This document shows positions 8,065-17,330 of a DNA stretch of 64,000 nt, in pieces. The stretch covers positions 347,908-411,907 of the forward strand of contig NZ_WOSV01000003.1 of NCBI RefSeq assembly GCF_011516655.1, written 5' to 3'. Under the pieces are notes generated by a model. That model did no database searches, had not been told where the DNA came from, and was given only the letters and a program-made list of their open reading frames with translations. How positions within the stretch are numbered: the stretch's first letter is position 1; each line of letters opens with the position of its first letter. A program made the position numbers and the translations under genes. This DNA is from Acetobacter thailandicus. GTDB taxonomy: Bacteria; Pseudomonadota; Alphaproteobacteria; Acetobacterales; Acetobacteraceae.

Positions 8065-9888
8065 TCAGGCGTTATCGCCCTTACGTTCACGTTTTTTACG
8101 CTCATTCGGGTCAAGATAACGCTTACGCAGACGAACAGCTGAAGGTGTAACCTCAACCAGCTCATCATCTTCAATGTAAGCAATAGCCTGCTCAAGCGAC
8201 ATACGACGTGGCGGAACCAGCAGAAGTGCATCATCTTTACCGGCTGCACGAATGTTGGTCAGCTTCTTTTCACGAACCGGATTTACTTCCAGGTCATTTT
8301 CACGTGAATGCTCACCAATGATCATACCAACGTAAACTTTTTCACCGGCATCAACAAACAGCGTGCCACGGTCCTGCAGCGAGAACAGAGAGTACTGTGT
8401 GGTTGCACCATCTTCAGCTGAAATCAGCGAACCGTTACGACGGCCTTCAATCGTGCCTGCATATGGCTGATAGCCATGGAAGAGACGGTTCATGATACCC
8501 GTACCGCGTGTATCGGTCAGGAACTCACCATGATAACCAATCAGACCACGTGAAGGGATAATAAAGGTCAGACGAACTTTATCACCACCTGACGGGCGCA
8601 TATCCTGCATCTGGCCTTTACGCAGAGACATCTTCTCTACGACAACACCTGAATAAGGCTCGTCCACGTCGATCATAACTTCTTCGTATGGCTCTTCGCG
8701 CTCACCTGTCTCCTCGTTAGTGCGATACAGCACGCGGGGACGACCGATTGTCAGCTCAAAGCCTTCACGACGCATGGTTTCAATCAGAACACCAAGCTGA
8801 AGCTCGCCACGGCCTGCGACTTCAAAAGCTTCGCTTTCGGGGCTTTCTGTCACGCGGATCGCAACGTTACCTTCTGTTTCCTTAAACAGACGGTCACGAA
8901 TCTGACGTGATGTCACTTTCTTGCCTTCACGACCACCCAGAGGGCCATCATTGAGGCGGAATGTCATAGACAGGGTTGGCGGATCAACCGGGATAGATTC
9001 CAGAGGCTCAGCCACTTCAGGCGCTGCGATTGTGTCAGGAATAGTCGCTTCTGACAGACCAGCAACAGCAACGATATCACCGGCTTCAACTTCATCAACC
9101 GCGACGCGATCAAGCCCACGGAAAGACAGCAGTTTCGTCAGACGGCCTGTTTCAACCACAGAACCATCACGACGGAGCACCTTAACGGGCATATTAACTT
9201 TAGCACGTCCCTGCTCAACACGACCGGTCAGTACGCGACCAAGGAAGTTGTCATTTTCAAGAATAGTCGCCGTCATAGCGAACGGCTTTTCTTTATCCAG
9301 TGCAGGTGATGGCACATGACGCAGAATCAGGTCGAACATCGGGCTGAGGTCTTTACGTGCCCCGTCAAGTTCTTCATCTGCCCAGCCCTGACGGCCTGAA
9401 GCGTACAGCATCGGGAAGTCAAGCTGCTCTTCATTTGCATCGAGTGAAGCAAACAGATCAAAAATTTCGTTATGAACTTCGTCCGGGCGGGCATCGCCAC
9501 GGTCAATTTTGTTCACAACAACAATTGGTTTCAGACCACGTGCCAGTGCTTTACCAACCACAAATTTTGTCTGTGGCAGTGCACCTTCAGCAGAATCGAC
9601 CAGCACAATTGCACCGTCAACCATGCTCAGAATACGCTCAACTTCACCGCCAAAGTCAGCATGTCCGGGTGTATCAATAATGTTGATACGGGTATCATTC
9701 CATACAACAGATGTACATTTAGCCAGAATGGTGATGCCACGCTCGCGTTCCAGGTCATTGCTGTCCATCGCGCGTTCAGCAACCTGCTGATGCTCATGGA
9801 AGGAGCCGGACTGCTTAAGCAATTCATCAACGAGTGTAGTTTTGCCATGATCAACGTGAGCAATGATGGCGATATTGCGGATATCCAT
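8065..9888 (-). CDS. typA: Ribosome-associated translational GTPase TypA/BipA
   Basis: A 607-aa cytoplasmic GTPase of EF-G-like architecture and normal length. G1 is [10 protein letters not shown] near residues 9-18, switch II/G3 is DTPGHADF and G4 is NKID. The second domain (barrel) and the C-terminal domain with [14 protein letters not shown] are intact. TypA binds the ribosome and assists 50S assembly and growth under cold or stress. I chose the ATG at 9888 ([12 protein letters not shown]), which fits all homologues; the frame extends to 9930 with an unlikely Arg-rich leader. It is monocistronic with its own terminator and divergent from feoAB. Confidence 0.97.
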   Translation of the reverse strand: MDIRNIAIIAHVDHGKTTLVDELLKQSGSFHEHQQVAERAMDSNDLERERGITILAKCTSVVWNDTRINIIDTPGHADFGGEVERILSMVDGAIVLVDSAEGALPQTKFVVGKALARGLKPIVVVNKIDRGDARPDEVHNEIFDLFASLDANEEQLDFPMLYASGRQGWADEELDGARKDLSPMFDLILRHVPSPALDKEKPFAMTATILENDNFLGRVLTGRVEQGRAKVNMPVKVLRRDGSVVETGRLTKLLSFRGLDRVAVDEVEAGDIVAVAGLSEATIPDTIAAPEVAEPLESIPVDPPTLSMTFRLNDGPLGGREGKKVTSRQIRDRLFKETEGNVAIRVTESPESEAFEVAGRGELQLGVLIETMRREGFELTIGRPRVLYRTNEETGEREEPYEEVMIDVDEPYSGVVVEKMSLRKGQMQDMRPSGGDKVRLTFIIPSRGLIGYHGEFLTDTRGTGIMNRLFHGYQPYAGTIEGRRNGSLISAEDGATTQYSLFSLQDRGTLFVDAGEKVYVGMIIGEHSRENDLEVNPVREKKLTNIRAAGKDDALLLVPPRRMSLEQAIAYIEDDELVEVTPSAVRLRKRYLDPNERKKRERKGDNA

Positions 9889-10234
9889 GAAGAGTGCCTG
9901 ATTTTCCCTGCGGGTTCTTCCGCCCCCCATTCGCTAAAAAAGGAGGCAGTTAAGACGTCACATAAATAAAGTTCTGGCTTGTCATTAAACGTCAGCGGGC
10001 AGAATTGCACGTAAAATCATTATGAAAACGACACACTGCTCTTATTTTTACCTGTCAGAGAACGGTTTTCTGCCCCTCCGGCCCGTTTATGGCTCATATA
10101 TCCTGCCTGCAATGGACAGATCACCGGCATGAGAGTATTTTACAGTTGAGGATCATTCGCAACACGGACATGACAGGCATCCGGTTCAGAGGACCCTCCC
10201 TACCCGCCACCTCTCAGGACAGGACCAGTCAGCC
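9889..10234. other. Divergent promoter region between typA and feoA
   Basis: About 345 bases with no supported gene. It should hold the typA promoter on its left side and the feoA promoter with a Fur-like palindrome on its right side. An open frame at 10089-10295 has no codon bias or domain support. Confidence 0.55.
10145..10163. promoter_or_regulatory. Putative Fur/iron-responsive operator upstream of feoAB
   Basis: An imperfect 19-bp palindrome, GTTGAGGATCATTCGCAAC, lies about 70 bases before feoA. It resembles proteobacterial Fur sites (core GAATGATC). Its position in front of a ferrous iron uptake operon supports iron-dependent repression. The call rests on motif similarity, not on an alignment. 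Confidence 0.55.
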
Positions 10235-10501
10235 GTGCGCCTCAGTAAGCTTCCGCTTTATGAAACAGCAGTCATCGACCGTGTTACCCCTCTGACATCA
10301 TCAGACACGATTGCCCGGCGCCTGAGTGAGCTGGGTTTTGTACCAGGTGAACCGGTCAGGGTCGTAGCTCTGGGCCCGCTGGGAGGAGACCCCATGGCGG
10401 TAGAAATAGGCTTTACGCGCTTTGCACTGAGACATTCTGAGGCAGAACGCATCATATTACGCACACCTGCCCCGCTGCCTGACCAGAAGCATTCTGCATG
10501 A
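10235..10501 (+). CDS. feoA: Ferrous iron transport protein A
   Basis: An 88-aa SH3-like small cytosolic protein. The FeoA pattern is clear: IARRLSELGFVPGEPVRVVA followed by GDPMAVEIGFTRFALRHSEA, the fold seen in FeoA and the DtxR C-terminal domain. It partners with FeoB in Fe(II) uptake. I used the GTG start at 10235. The stop overlaps the feoB start by 4 bases (ATGA). Confidence 0.92.
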   Translation: MRLSKLPLYETAVIDRVTPLTSSDTIARRLSELGFVPGEPVRVVALGPLGGDPMAVEIGFTRFALRHSEAERIILRTPAPLPDQKHSA

Positions 10502-12336
10502 CCTCCGACAAGCCTTTACAGGTTGCTCTGGCTGGCAACCCGAACTGCGGAAAAACAGCTCTTTTTAACCAGCTGACTGGCAGCCGCCAGAAGGTGGCCA
10601 ATTATGCGGGTGTTACCGTAGAACGAAAAATGGGGAAACTCGTCACCCCGGCTGGCCGCAAAGTTAAAATTCTTGACCTGCCTGGCACTTACAGCCTGTC
10701 TGCTGCCAGCCCTGATGAAATGGTCACCCGTGATGTCTGTCGCGGTGTTTACCGGGGTGAGCCTGCCCCTGACCTGCTGATCAGTGTTGTAGCAGCCACC
10801 AACCTGCGCCTGCATCTGCGTTTTATGCTTGAGCTCCGGCAACTCGGGCGCCCGATGATTGTCGTGCTCAACATGATTGACGCAGCAGGTAAACAGGGCC
10901 TGCATATCGACCTGAAGCGACTGGAAAAAGAACTCGGACTACCAGTTGTCACTGCCGTCGGTATTAAACGTGGCGGTGCAGATAATGTGCTCAGAGCACT
11001 TGATTCCCCTCCGGTCGCTCCACCTCCTCCACTGCCAGATGACACAGATCTGCATGAGGAAATCAGACGCATTATGGCGCTCTGCGTCAGCGTTCATGAA
11101 GACCGCAAACAGCAGCTTGAAGAAAAACTCGACCGCTGGGTGCTGCACCCCGTCTGGGGCATGTGTATTTTATTCGTGCTGCTCTTTATCATGTTCCAGG
11201 CAGTTTTCTCCTGGGCCCAGCCGGTTATGGATCTGCTCGACAGCATCATGAAACAAGTGGCTGACCTGACACGTGCAGTGCTGCCTGCTGGCCAGATCAG
11301 TAACCTGCTGACAGATGGCATCATTGCCGGTGCCGGCACAGTCATCGTCTTTTTGCCGCAGATTCTTATTTTATTTTTATGGATTCTGGCCCTCGAGGAA
11401 TCGGGGTATCTGCCCAGAGCAGCCTTCATGCTTGATAAAATAATGGCTGCAGCCGGGCTGAGTGGCCGCTCTTTCATTCCTCTTCTTTCCAGCTTTGCCT
11501 GTGCTGTACCCGGCATTATGGCTACCCGTACGATTCAGAGCCCGCGTGACCGGATGGTGACAATTCTGATCGCCCCGCTCATGACATGCTCTGCCCGGCT
11601 GCCTGTTTACACACTTCTTATCAGCGCTTTTGTTCCCTCACGGCATATTCTCAAAATCTTTAATCTCCAGGGGCTGGTGCTCTTTCTTTTATATGGTGCC
11701 GGAATACTGAGCGCACTGCTTGTCTCGCGGCTTTTTAAACGTAGCGGCGCAAACGAACCACCTTTACTGATGGAACTGCCCAACTACCGACTGCCAGGTC
11801 TGCAAAGCCTTGCCATTGAGCTCTGGCAGCGCGCTCGTATATTCCTCTCACGCGTCGGCAGTATTATCGTCACACTCAGTGTCATCATGTGGGCACTTTC
11901 GAGCTTCCCTGCGCCACCGCCAGGGGGCACGCTGCCTGCTATTGATTATAGTCTGGCTGGTCGAATCGGCCATTTTCTGCTTCCTCTGTTTGCTCCTCTT
12001 GGCTTTAACTGGCAGATCTGTGTGGCCCTCATCCCGGGTCTGGCAGCACGTGAAGTCGCAATCAGTGCTCTTGCCACGGTTTATTCGGTCGGCTCGTCAG
12101 AAGCTGATGCTGCGGCTCAGCTTGCACCTTTACTCTCTTCTCAGTGGAGCGTTGCAACTGCTTTGTCTTTACTGGCATGGTATGTTTACGCCCCGCAGTG
12201 TTTTTCAACCCTGGCCGTTATTAAACGCGAAACCCGGTCATGGCGCATGGTCTGCATCACTGCGGGTTATCTCTTTGGCATGGCCTATGCGGCATCTCTG
12301 CTCACCTATCACATAACCCGGTTCTTTAGTGGTTAA
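10498..12336 (+). CDS. feoB: Ferrous iron transporter FeoB
   Basis: A 612-aa inner-membrane Fe(II) transporter. The N-terminal G domain has G1 GNPNCGKTALFN (from residue 14), G3 DLPGTYS and G4 NMID. A helical linker follows, then two gate-type membrane regions starting near residue 220 with SFACAVPGIMATRTI and LIPGLAAREVAISALATVYS. The length is shorter than the E. coli protein (773 aa), mainly in the loops, and is within the range seen in Alphaproteobacteria. It is coupled to feoA and followed closely by a Cys-rich membrane protein gene. Iron regulation is inferred from the upstream palindrome. Confidence 0.96.
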   Translation: MTSDKPLQVALAGNPNCGKTALFNQLTGSRQKVANYAGVTVERKMGKLVTPAGRKVKILDLPGTYSLSAASPDEMVTRDVCRGVYRGEPAPDLLISVVAATNLRLHLRFMLELRQLGRPMIVVLNMIDAAGKQGLHIDLKRLEKELGLPVVTAVGIKRGGADNVLRALDSPPVAPPPPLPDDTDLHEEIRRIMALCVSVHEDRKQQLEEKLDRWVLHPVWGMCILFVLLFIMFQAVFSWAQPVMDLLDSIMKQVADLTRAVLPAGQISNLLTDGIIAGAGTVIVFLPQILILFLWILALEESGYLPRAAFMLDKIMAAAGLSGRSFIPLLSSFACAVPGIMATRTIQSPRDRMVTILIAPLMTCSARLPVYTLLISAFVPSRHILKIFNLQGLVLFLLYGAGILSALLVSRLFKRSGANEPPLLMELPNYRLPGLQSLAIELWQRARIFLSRVGSIIVTLSVIMWALSSFPAPPPGGTLPAIDYSLAGRIGHFLLPLFAPLGFNWQICVALIPGLAAREVAISALATVYSVGSSEADAAAQLAPLLSSQWSVATALSLLAWYVYAPQCFSTLAVIKRETRSWRMVCITAGYLFGMAYAASLLTYHITRFFSG

Positions 12337-12351
12337 AGCAGGAAGCGAAAC

Positions 12352-12588
12352 ATGGTTCAGATTCTCATCGTCAGCATTCTTGTTCTATTCTGTGCCGGTT
12401 ACTGGCTGCAAAGGCTGGCTCCCTCTTTAATGAAACCTTTCTGGCGGGGGCTGGCTCTTACTCTCAGCAGCCTGCACGTGCTGCCAGGCCTGCGCGGCAA
12501 AGCTGAGAAACTGGCCTCACCCGGCATTACCCGCACCGGATGTCGCGGCTGCAAAGGCTGCGATTCCAAAGGTGGAGGTTGCCATTAA
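12352..12588 (+). CDS. Small FeoB-associated membrane protein with Cys-rich C-terminus
   Basis: A 78-aa protein with one N-terminal transmembrane segment (ILIVSILVLFCAGYWL) and a C-terminal cluster CRGCKGCDSKGGGC that could bind a metal or an Fe-S centre. It starts 15 bases after feoB. This position and design match small Cys-rich FeoB partners seen in many proteobacteria (annotated as DUF6587 or FeoB-associated), which may take the place of FeoC. The function is unknown; a role in handling Fe(II) at the inner face is inference from the operon. Confidence 0.8.
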   Translation: MVQILIVSILVLFCAGYWLQRLAPSLMKPFWRGLALTLSSLHVLPGLRGKAEKLASPGITRTGCRGCKGCDSKGGGCH

Positions 12589-12591
12589 CCT

Positions 12592-12999
12592 GTGTTTCTG
12601 AGCAAGGTGCTGCCTGAAACAGGCACTATCAGAACACAGGACCACCCCGTGACAGAAACAGACAACATTCCCCGCACACCTAAAGCGCTGACCGCCGCCG
12701 TCATTATTATGGGTGTACTTATCATTGTTGGTACTGTCACACTGGTGGGACTGATCATTCATCGCATCGGCCATCACAGCAACGCACAATCTGCTCTGCC
12801 TGCGCATGTACCATTACAGGACGCTGTCACAACCCAGACCGAACTCCCGCTAGGAACAACGCTGACTGGTATGACCCGTGTGCAGGACGACCTGCTGGCT
12901 TTGCAGGTAAATGAAAACGGTGAGCAGAAAATTCTTCTGTGGCAGGTCAGTACCCGCCGCCTACTGCCTGGCCTGACTATACCGGCAGCAAAACACTAA
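12592..12999 (+). CDS. Single-pass membrane protein of unknown function (DUF6476-like)
   Basis: The frame encodes up to 135 aa from a GTG at 12592. A second GTG at 12649 would give a 116-aa protein that starts VTETDNIPRTPKALTAAV, which looks more like the family. It has one transmembrane helix (VIIMGVLIIVGTVTLVGLII) and a C-terminal soluble domain with LQVNENGEQKILLWQV, which is probably a beta-hairpin. The gene follows feoB and the Cys-rich protein at once, so it is likely co-transcribed. No catalytic residues are visible. The assignment to DUF6476 is from memory of the TM-then-hairpin pattern and is tentative. Confidence 0.6.
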   Translation: MFLSKVLPETGTIRTQDHPVTETDNIPRTPKALTAAVIIMGVLIIVGTVTLVGLIIHRIGHHSNAQSALPAHVPLQDAVTTQTELPLGTTLTGMTRVQDDLLALQVNENGEQKILLWQVSTRRLLPGLTIPAAKH

Positions 13000-13005
13000 A
13001 AACTA

Positions 13006-13024
13006 ACCTGATTATTAATCAGGT
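13006..13024. terminator. Short palindrome between convergent genes
   Basis: A near-perfect palindrome ACCTGATTATTAATCAGGT overlaps the end of the minus-strand HicB-like gene, just after the feo-linked membrane protein. It could act as a weak terminator, but there is no T-run. Confidence 0.35.
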
Positions 13025-13447
13025 GACATCATCCTGAAACTGAGAAAAATACTGGTGATCTACCTCTCTCTGATGACGACGAAGCTGCTCAAACTCTGAA
13101 ACACCACGCCAGAAGGCAAAAGGCTGCTGCCGGCTCATCAGCACTTCGAGTGTTTCGCCACGTTTTTCTGCTATCTCTTCAAAAAGGGCATATGCGTCCT
13201 CGATGACGTATCGCATGGACGCACCTCCATAATACACCAGAGGGTGATGCTCCAGCTGGCGGCAACGAAACAGGAAAAGCTCAAGCGCTTTTCCTGCCTC
13301 TTTTCTCAGCTCTGAAAGTTTATCAGCTTCAAAACTGATCCGGCCTGACAGCCCTATAAACTCACCAGACATCATAAATGTTTTCGTATTCAGCGTTACA
13401 ACAGCCGGCACGCCTCTGACGATCATAATATCACGTATTACTTCCAC
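13019..13447 (-). CDS. HicB-like domain protein, possible orphan antitoxin or regulator
   Basis: A 142-aa protein. Residues 25-60 read SGEFIGLSGRISFEADKLSE then a helix with KALELFLFRC, which fits the partial RNase-H fold of HicB antitoxins (GxFxGLxGxxxFxADxxxxL). The rest is helical and charged without a recognisable DNA-binding motif. No HicA toxin, which would be a 60-80 aa dsRNA-binding protein, lies on either side, so it would be an orphan. It is convergent with the feo cluster. The HicB assignment is by pattern only. Confidence 0.55.
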   Translation of the reverse strand: MEVIRDIMIVRGVPAVVTLNTKTFMMSGEFIGLSGRISFEADKLSELRKEAGKALELFLFRCRQLEHHPLVYYGGASMRYVIEDAYALFEEIAEKRGETLEVLMSRQQPFAFWRGVSEFEQLRRHQREVDHQYFSQFQDDVT

Positions 13448-13703
13448 CTGACCTGAACCTTACACCAACGCCCTGCCGGTCTTGTCAGCTCAGAGCCTGA
13501 CGAAAAGCTCTGTCTGGTCATTCGGCTCACTATGTCTTCGGGAATATCAGAATTTAAGATATTTTATGACAAAAAATTTAATTTTCTGATCAGTATTTTT
13601 CTCTCGCTGAAAAGCAGAAATTGATAAATCTCTTTTCCACTCGGCTGTTCCATTATTTTTTCAAACCCTTAGCGTTGCAGGCCGGTTAAGGAGCTCAGAT
13701 AAC

Positions 13704-14879
13704 ATGACACAGTCTTTTTCTTATACAGGCCGACGACGCTTCCTGACACAGGCCCTGGCCGGAACGATGACTCTGGGGCTGCCGTCATACGTTTTTGCTC
13801 AGGCACCAGCTGACTTTAATGGTAACACGATTGACAGGCTATTTCTGAATGCCGTCAGCGAACACGAGATACCAGGTGCTGTGGCTGCAATTGGCAGCAA
13901 AGGGAAAACAATATGGCGGGGTGTCTTTGGCCACCAGGCTCTGATACCCCACCCCGAATCCATGACCTGGCATACGCTCTTTGATATGGCCTCTCTTACG
14001 AAGCCTCTTATCACGGCTCCCTCAGTCATGCAGCTGTATGAACAAGGCAAAATAAAACTCGACACGCCTGCCTGCCACTATCTGCCTGATTTTGCCGCTC
14101 AGGGAAAAGAGCATATTACGATACGCCATCTGCTGACACATTACTCAGGCCTGCAACCCGACCTTGACCTGGGGACACCATGGTCAGGCAAAGAAATTGC
14201 TGCACAGCTGGCCTGTAACGCCGTACCACAGAACAAAGCCGGCAAAAAATTCGTCTATAGCGATATTAATTATGTTGTTCTCGGACTGATTGTGGAGGTC
14301 CTCTCAGGGCTGCCGCCCGATATCTATGCCACACGTCATATTCTGCAGCCTCTTGGTCTTAAACGGTCATTCTTCAGGCCTGATCCTGCATTATATGATG
14401 ATATTGCTCCCACTCAGTTCGATGAAAACGGCACTATGCTGCGCGGAGTCGTTCACGATCCTACAGCAAGAAGAATGGGCGGTGTGGCAGGCCATGCCGG
14501 CCTTTTCTCATGCGCTGATGACATCATCACATACGCAAAAGCACTTCTGGCACGCCGCGCTGGACAGCCGTCGCTTTTTCCGCTCTCACAGAAAACTGTT
14601 ATCATGATGTCTACCCCGCAGCAGCCACATAAAAAAACAGATCTGCGCGGCCTGGGGTGGGATATTAACACCCATTATTCAACACCACGTGGCGCTGTTT
14701 TTCCGCTGACCTCATTTGGTCATACCGGTTTTACCGGCACATCGCTCTGGCTGGTGCCTGAGACGCAGACTTTTGTAATGATTTTAACGAACCGTGTGCA
14801 TCCTGACGGAAAAGGCAAGATCATTCCGCTTCGCCATGATGTCGCGACGGAAGCTGCCATAGCACTCCGCCAGAATTAA
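13704..14879 (+). CDS. Serine hydrolase, class C beta-lactamase / PBP-like, Tat-exported
   Basis: A 391-aa protein with a twin-arginine signal (GRRRFLTQALAG, cleavage after VFAQ), so it is folded before export to the periplasm. The catalytic motifs of the beta-lactamase/DD-peptidase clan are present: SxxK as SLTK in DMASLTKPL, YxN as YSDINY and a third motif around FGHTGFTGTSL. Members include esterases, D-aminopeptidases and DD-carboxypeptidase-like enzymes, so antibiotic resistance should not be assumed. It has its own promoter region and a terminator right after the stop. Confidence 0.88.
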   Translation: MTQSFSYTGRRRFLTQALAGTMTLGLPSYVFAQAPADFNGNTIDRLFLNAVSEHEIPGAVAAIGSKGKTIWRGVFGHQALIPHPESMTWHTLFDMASLTKPLITAPSVMQLYEQGKIKLDTPACHYLPDFAAQGKEHITIRHLLTHYSGLQPDLDLGTPWSGKEIAAQLACNAVPQNKAGKKFVYSDINYVVLGLIVEVLSGLPPDIYATRHILQPLGLKRSFFRPDPALYDDIAPTQFDENGTMLRGVVHDPTARRMGGVAGHAGLFSCADDIITYAKALLARRAGQPSLFPLSQKTVIMMSTPQQPHKKTDLRGLGWDINTHYSTPRGAVFPLTSFGHTGFTGTSLWLVPETQTFVMILTNRVHPDGKGKIIPLRHDVATEAAIALRQN

Positions 14880-14889
14880 GGCTTACTGG

Positions 14890-14920
14890 TTATCCCGCTG
14901 ATATTCAGAGGGATAATTTT
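14890..14920 (+). terminator. Rho-independent terminator
   Basis: Outer stem TTATCCC with GGGATAA and inner stem CTGA with TCAG, followed by TTTT. It lies 11 bases after the serine hydrolase stop. Confidence 0.8.
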
Positions 14921-15017
14921 ATGACTGAGTATATTCCTTCATATATAGACAAATCACATAAGTTACGGCAGAAGAACGTTTATTCCGTGTTATTCCTTCT
15001 GAAATCTGATTGTCCTG

Positions 15018-17231
15018 ATGAAATACTCTCTCTCCGCTCTGCTCCTTCTCTCAACCACTGTTATCGGCGAAGGTGCTACGGCTTTTGCACAAACAAACCT
15101 GCAGACAACGACACATTCAGGAGCAGGGAAAGCGCAGCCAGCAGGAAAAAGAGAAGCCATTACTGTCACAGGGCATACAGCAGCAGGCGCTCTGGCAAAC
15201 TATAACAAACCCGATGCAACACTCGGACCGCTAGGCACACGCCGCACACTTGATACGCCAATGTCGATTATGACAGTGCCTCACGATGTCATTGTTAATC
15301 AGCAGGCCCGCAATATTAACGACCTGATGTCTTATATGCCCTCAGTACAGCTTGAAATTCGCGGCGACCCAAATACCAGCCGCCCCCAGTCTCGCGGGTT
15401 TGAAGCTGATGTTGTTTCAAACACCCGCATGGACGGACTAAACATTGTATCGACCACCCCCTATGCGGCTGAGCAGTTTGATAACCTTCAGGTGCTTAAT
15501 GGCCTGGCCGGTGCATTATATGGCACACAAAACCCCGCAGGTACCTTTGAATACAGTCTGAAACGCCCCACTGATAACCGCTTTAACCGCCTGACTGTCG
15601 GTGTAGATTCGATCGGCACTGTTATGGAGCATGCAGACCTGTCAGGCCGGCTTGGCCGCAATAAATGGTTTGGCTATCGTATCAACCTGCTGCACGGCAA
15701 TGGCACAAGCTATGTTCAGGACAGCTGGGTACGCCGTAACCTTGTCAGTGCTGACTTTGACTTTCGCCTGGATAGTAAAACAACGATTGAAGTTGATGCC
15801 AGCCACTACACATATGATGAGCGCGGCACACCAGGCGGCTTTGCTTTTGGTGACACAATTGATCTGCCCAAAGCCCCTGATATGGGAAAAGCCGGCCTGG
15901 GTCAGAAATACGCCGGCTTCAACATGGAAACCAATACATTTCTGGCCAAAATCAAACATCGCTTTAACGACAACTGGAGCATGACACTGGGCGGCCTGTA
16001 TCAGGATGCTATCCGCCAGGTTTTTGCTACGGCCAACACGCTGACCGATAACAGTGGCGATTATACACAAAGTATCGCAGCAGCGACCACGGCTAATGAC
16101 TTCAGAGTAGGCAGTAACCTGGCTTATATTAACGGGCGGGTTTTTACCGGCCCGGTCAGACATGATCTGGTGATTGGTACCAACGGTTATATGATGGGTA
16201 ACTATAACCCCACAACCGGTGAAAAATTTACGCTTGGGAGCTCAAACCTCTATAATCCGCAAAAACTGCCTGGCCAGCAGCCCTACTATCACGGTCGCTA
16301 CCGCTCGGCTTACGTTATGAACCAGTCGTTTATTGTGGGAGATACAATACGTCTGGACAAACACTGGTCAATTATGGGCACATTATCATGGAGCTGGATA
16401 CGCACTGACAGCTGGAGCAACCCGCTGGCAGCTGCTTACAAACACTCTGTTTACAAACGCTCTGCTGCATTCAGCCCTATGACCAGTCTGATTTACAAAC
16501 TAACCGATAATCAGACAGCCTACTTTACCTATGGCCGTTCGGTGCAGCCTGGCACAGTCGCCCCCGCGGGTGCAGCCAATGTGAACGAATATACCAGCCC
16601 GCTGCGTAGTGAAGAATATGAAGTGGGCTACAAAATCATGTTCAGAAAACTCCAGATCAACGTCGCCGGCTTTCGTATGACCCGCCCGTTTGGCTATACT
16701 GATCCCACAACGCACATCTTTAACACCTATGGCAACCAGCGCAATTATGGTGTTGAAGCACAAATTGCCGGTTATATTCTGCCCAACCTCTCTGTTCTGG
16801 CCGGCATGACCTGGCTTGATGCTCAGATGGGTAACACTGGCAACGTCGCCACCAGCCATAAAGAAGTTGTTGGTGCTCCTCCTGTACAGGCTAACGTTTT
16901 ACTGGATTATCGCCTGCCTGCTTCAACGGGTGATATTGCTTCACGCCTGGCTTTCAATGCCTCGGTGCATTACACCGGCCGCCGCGCTGCAAACCTGACC
17001 AACTCCACCTATGCGGCCTCATACGTTACACTTGACCTTGGCACACGCTTTGCCTTCAGAGCCGCACAACACCCGTGGATGGCCCGCTTTGGTGTCTCAA
17101 ACGTGGCAAATGAACGTTACTGGGCATCTGTTTACCCGACCTCAATCAACGGAGCGAGTGCTACAGCCAATAACAGTGCCTATGCCGGCCTGCCGCGTAC
17201 GTTTCATTTCACTCTTGAGGCTGACTTCTGA
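15018..17231 (+). CDS. TonB-dependent siderophore-type receptor
   Basis: A 737-aa outer-membrane receptor with a signal peptide (cleavage after FAQ). The N-terminal plug domain covers about residues 75-185 with TPMSIMTVPHDVIVNQQARN and a plug strand SRPQSRGFEAD. A 22-strand barrel follows and ends with the canonical aromatic residue (LEADF). The plug type and length match the TonB-siderophor family (FhuA/FpvA-like). I found no clear Fur palindrome in the 130 bases upstream. It lies close to the NRPS operon but on the other strand with lexA between, so a link to that product is possible, not shown. Confidence 0.9.
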   Translation: MKYSLSALLLLSTTVIGEGATAFAQTNLQTTTHSGAGKAQPAGKREAITVTGHTAAGALANYNKPDATLGPLGTRRTLDTPMSIMTVPHDVIVNQQARNINDLMSYMPSVQLEIRGDPNTSRPQSRGFEADVVSNTRMDGLNIVSTTPYAAEQFDNLQVLNGLAGALYGTQNPAGTFEYSLKRPTDNRFNRLTVGVDSIGTVMEHADLSGRLGRNKWFGYRINLLHGNGTSYVQDSWVRRNLVSADFDFRLDSKTTIEVDASHYTYDERGTPGGFAFGDTIDLPKAPDMGKAGLGQKYAGFNMETNTFLAKIKHRFNDNWSMTLGGLYQDAIRQVFATANTLTDNSGDYTQSIAAATTANDFRVGSNLAYINGRVFTGPVRHDLVIGTNGYMMGNYNPTTGEKFTLGSSNLYNPQKLPGQQPYYHGRYRSAYVMNQSFIVGDTIRLDKHWSIMGTLSWSWIRTDSWSNPLAAAYKHSVYKRSAAFSPMTSLIYKLTDNQTAYFTYGRSVQPGTVAPAGAANVNEYTSPLRSEEYEVGYKIMFRKLQINVAGFRMTRPFGYTDPTTHIFNTYGNQRNYGVEAQIAGYILPNLSVLAGMTWLDAQMGNTGNVATSHKEVVGAPPVQANVLLDYRLPASTGDIASRLAFNASVHYTGRRAANLTNSTYAASYVTLDLGTRFAFRAAQHPWMARFGVSNVANERYWASVYPTSINGASATANNSAYAGLPRTFHFTLEADF

Positions 17232-17269
17232 ACCTTATGCAACCACGATCAAATCTTGACCTGAAAAAA

Positions 17270-17284
17270 GAACCTATATAGAAC
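17270..17284. promoter_or_regulatory. SOS box (LexA operator), alphaproteobacterial type
   Basis: GAACCTATATAGAAC is the reverse complement of GTTC-N7-GTTC, the established LexA recognition site in Alphaproteobacteria. It lies about 50 bases before lexA, which indicates autoregulation. Confidence 0.85.
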
Positions 17285-17330
17285 AAAAAATATTATCCCT
17301 CTGAGATTCTGCCGAAAAGGTGCCTGAGTT

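Noticed and set aside
8921..9319. Plus-strand Arg/Ser/Thr-rich open frame
   Set aside because: Antisense shadow of typA.
10089..10295. A 68-codon open frame in the typA-feoA spacer
   Set aside because: No ribosome site, no codon bias, overlaps feoA and the putative Fur operator.
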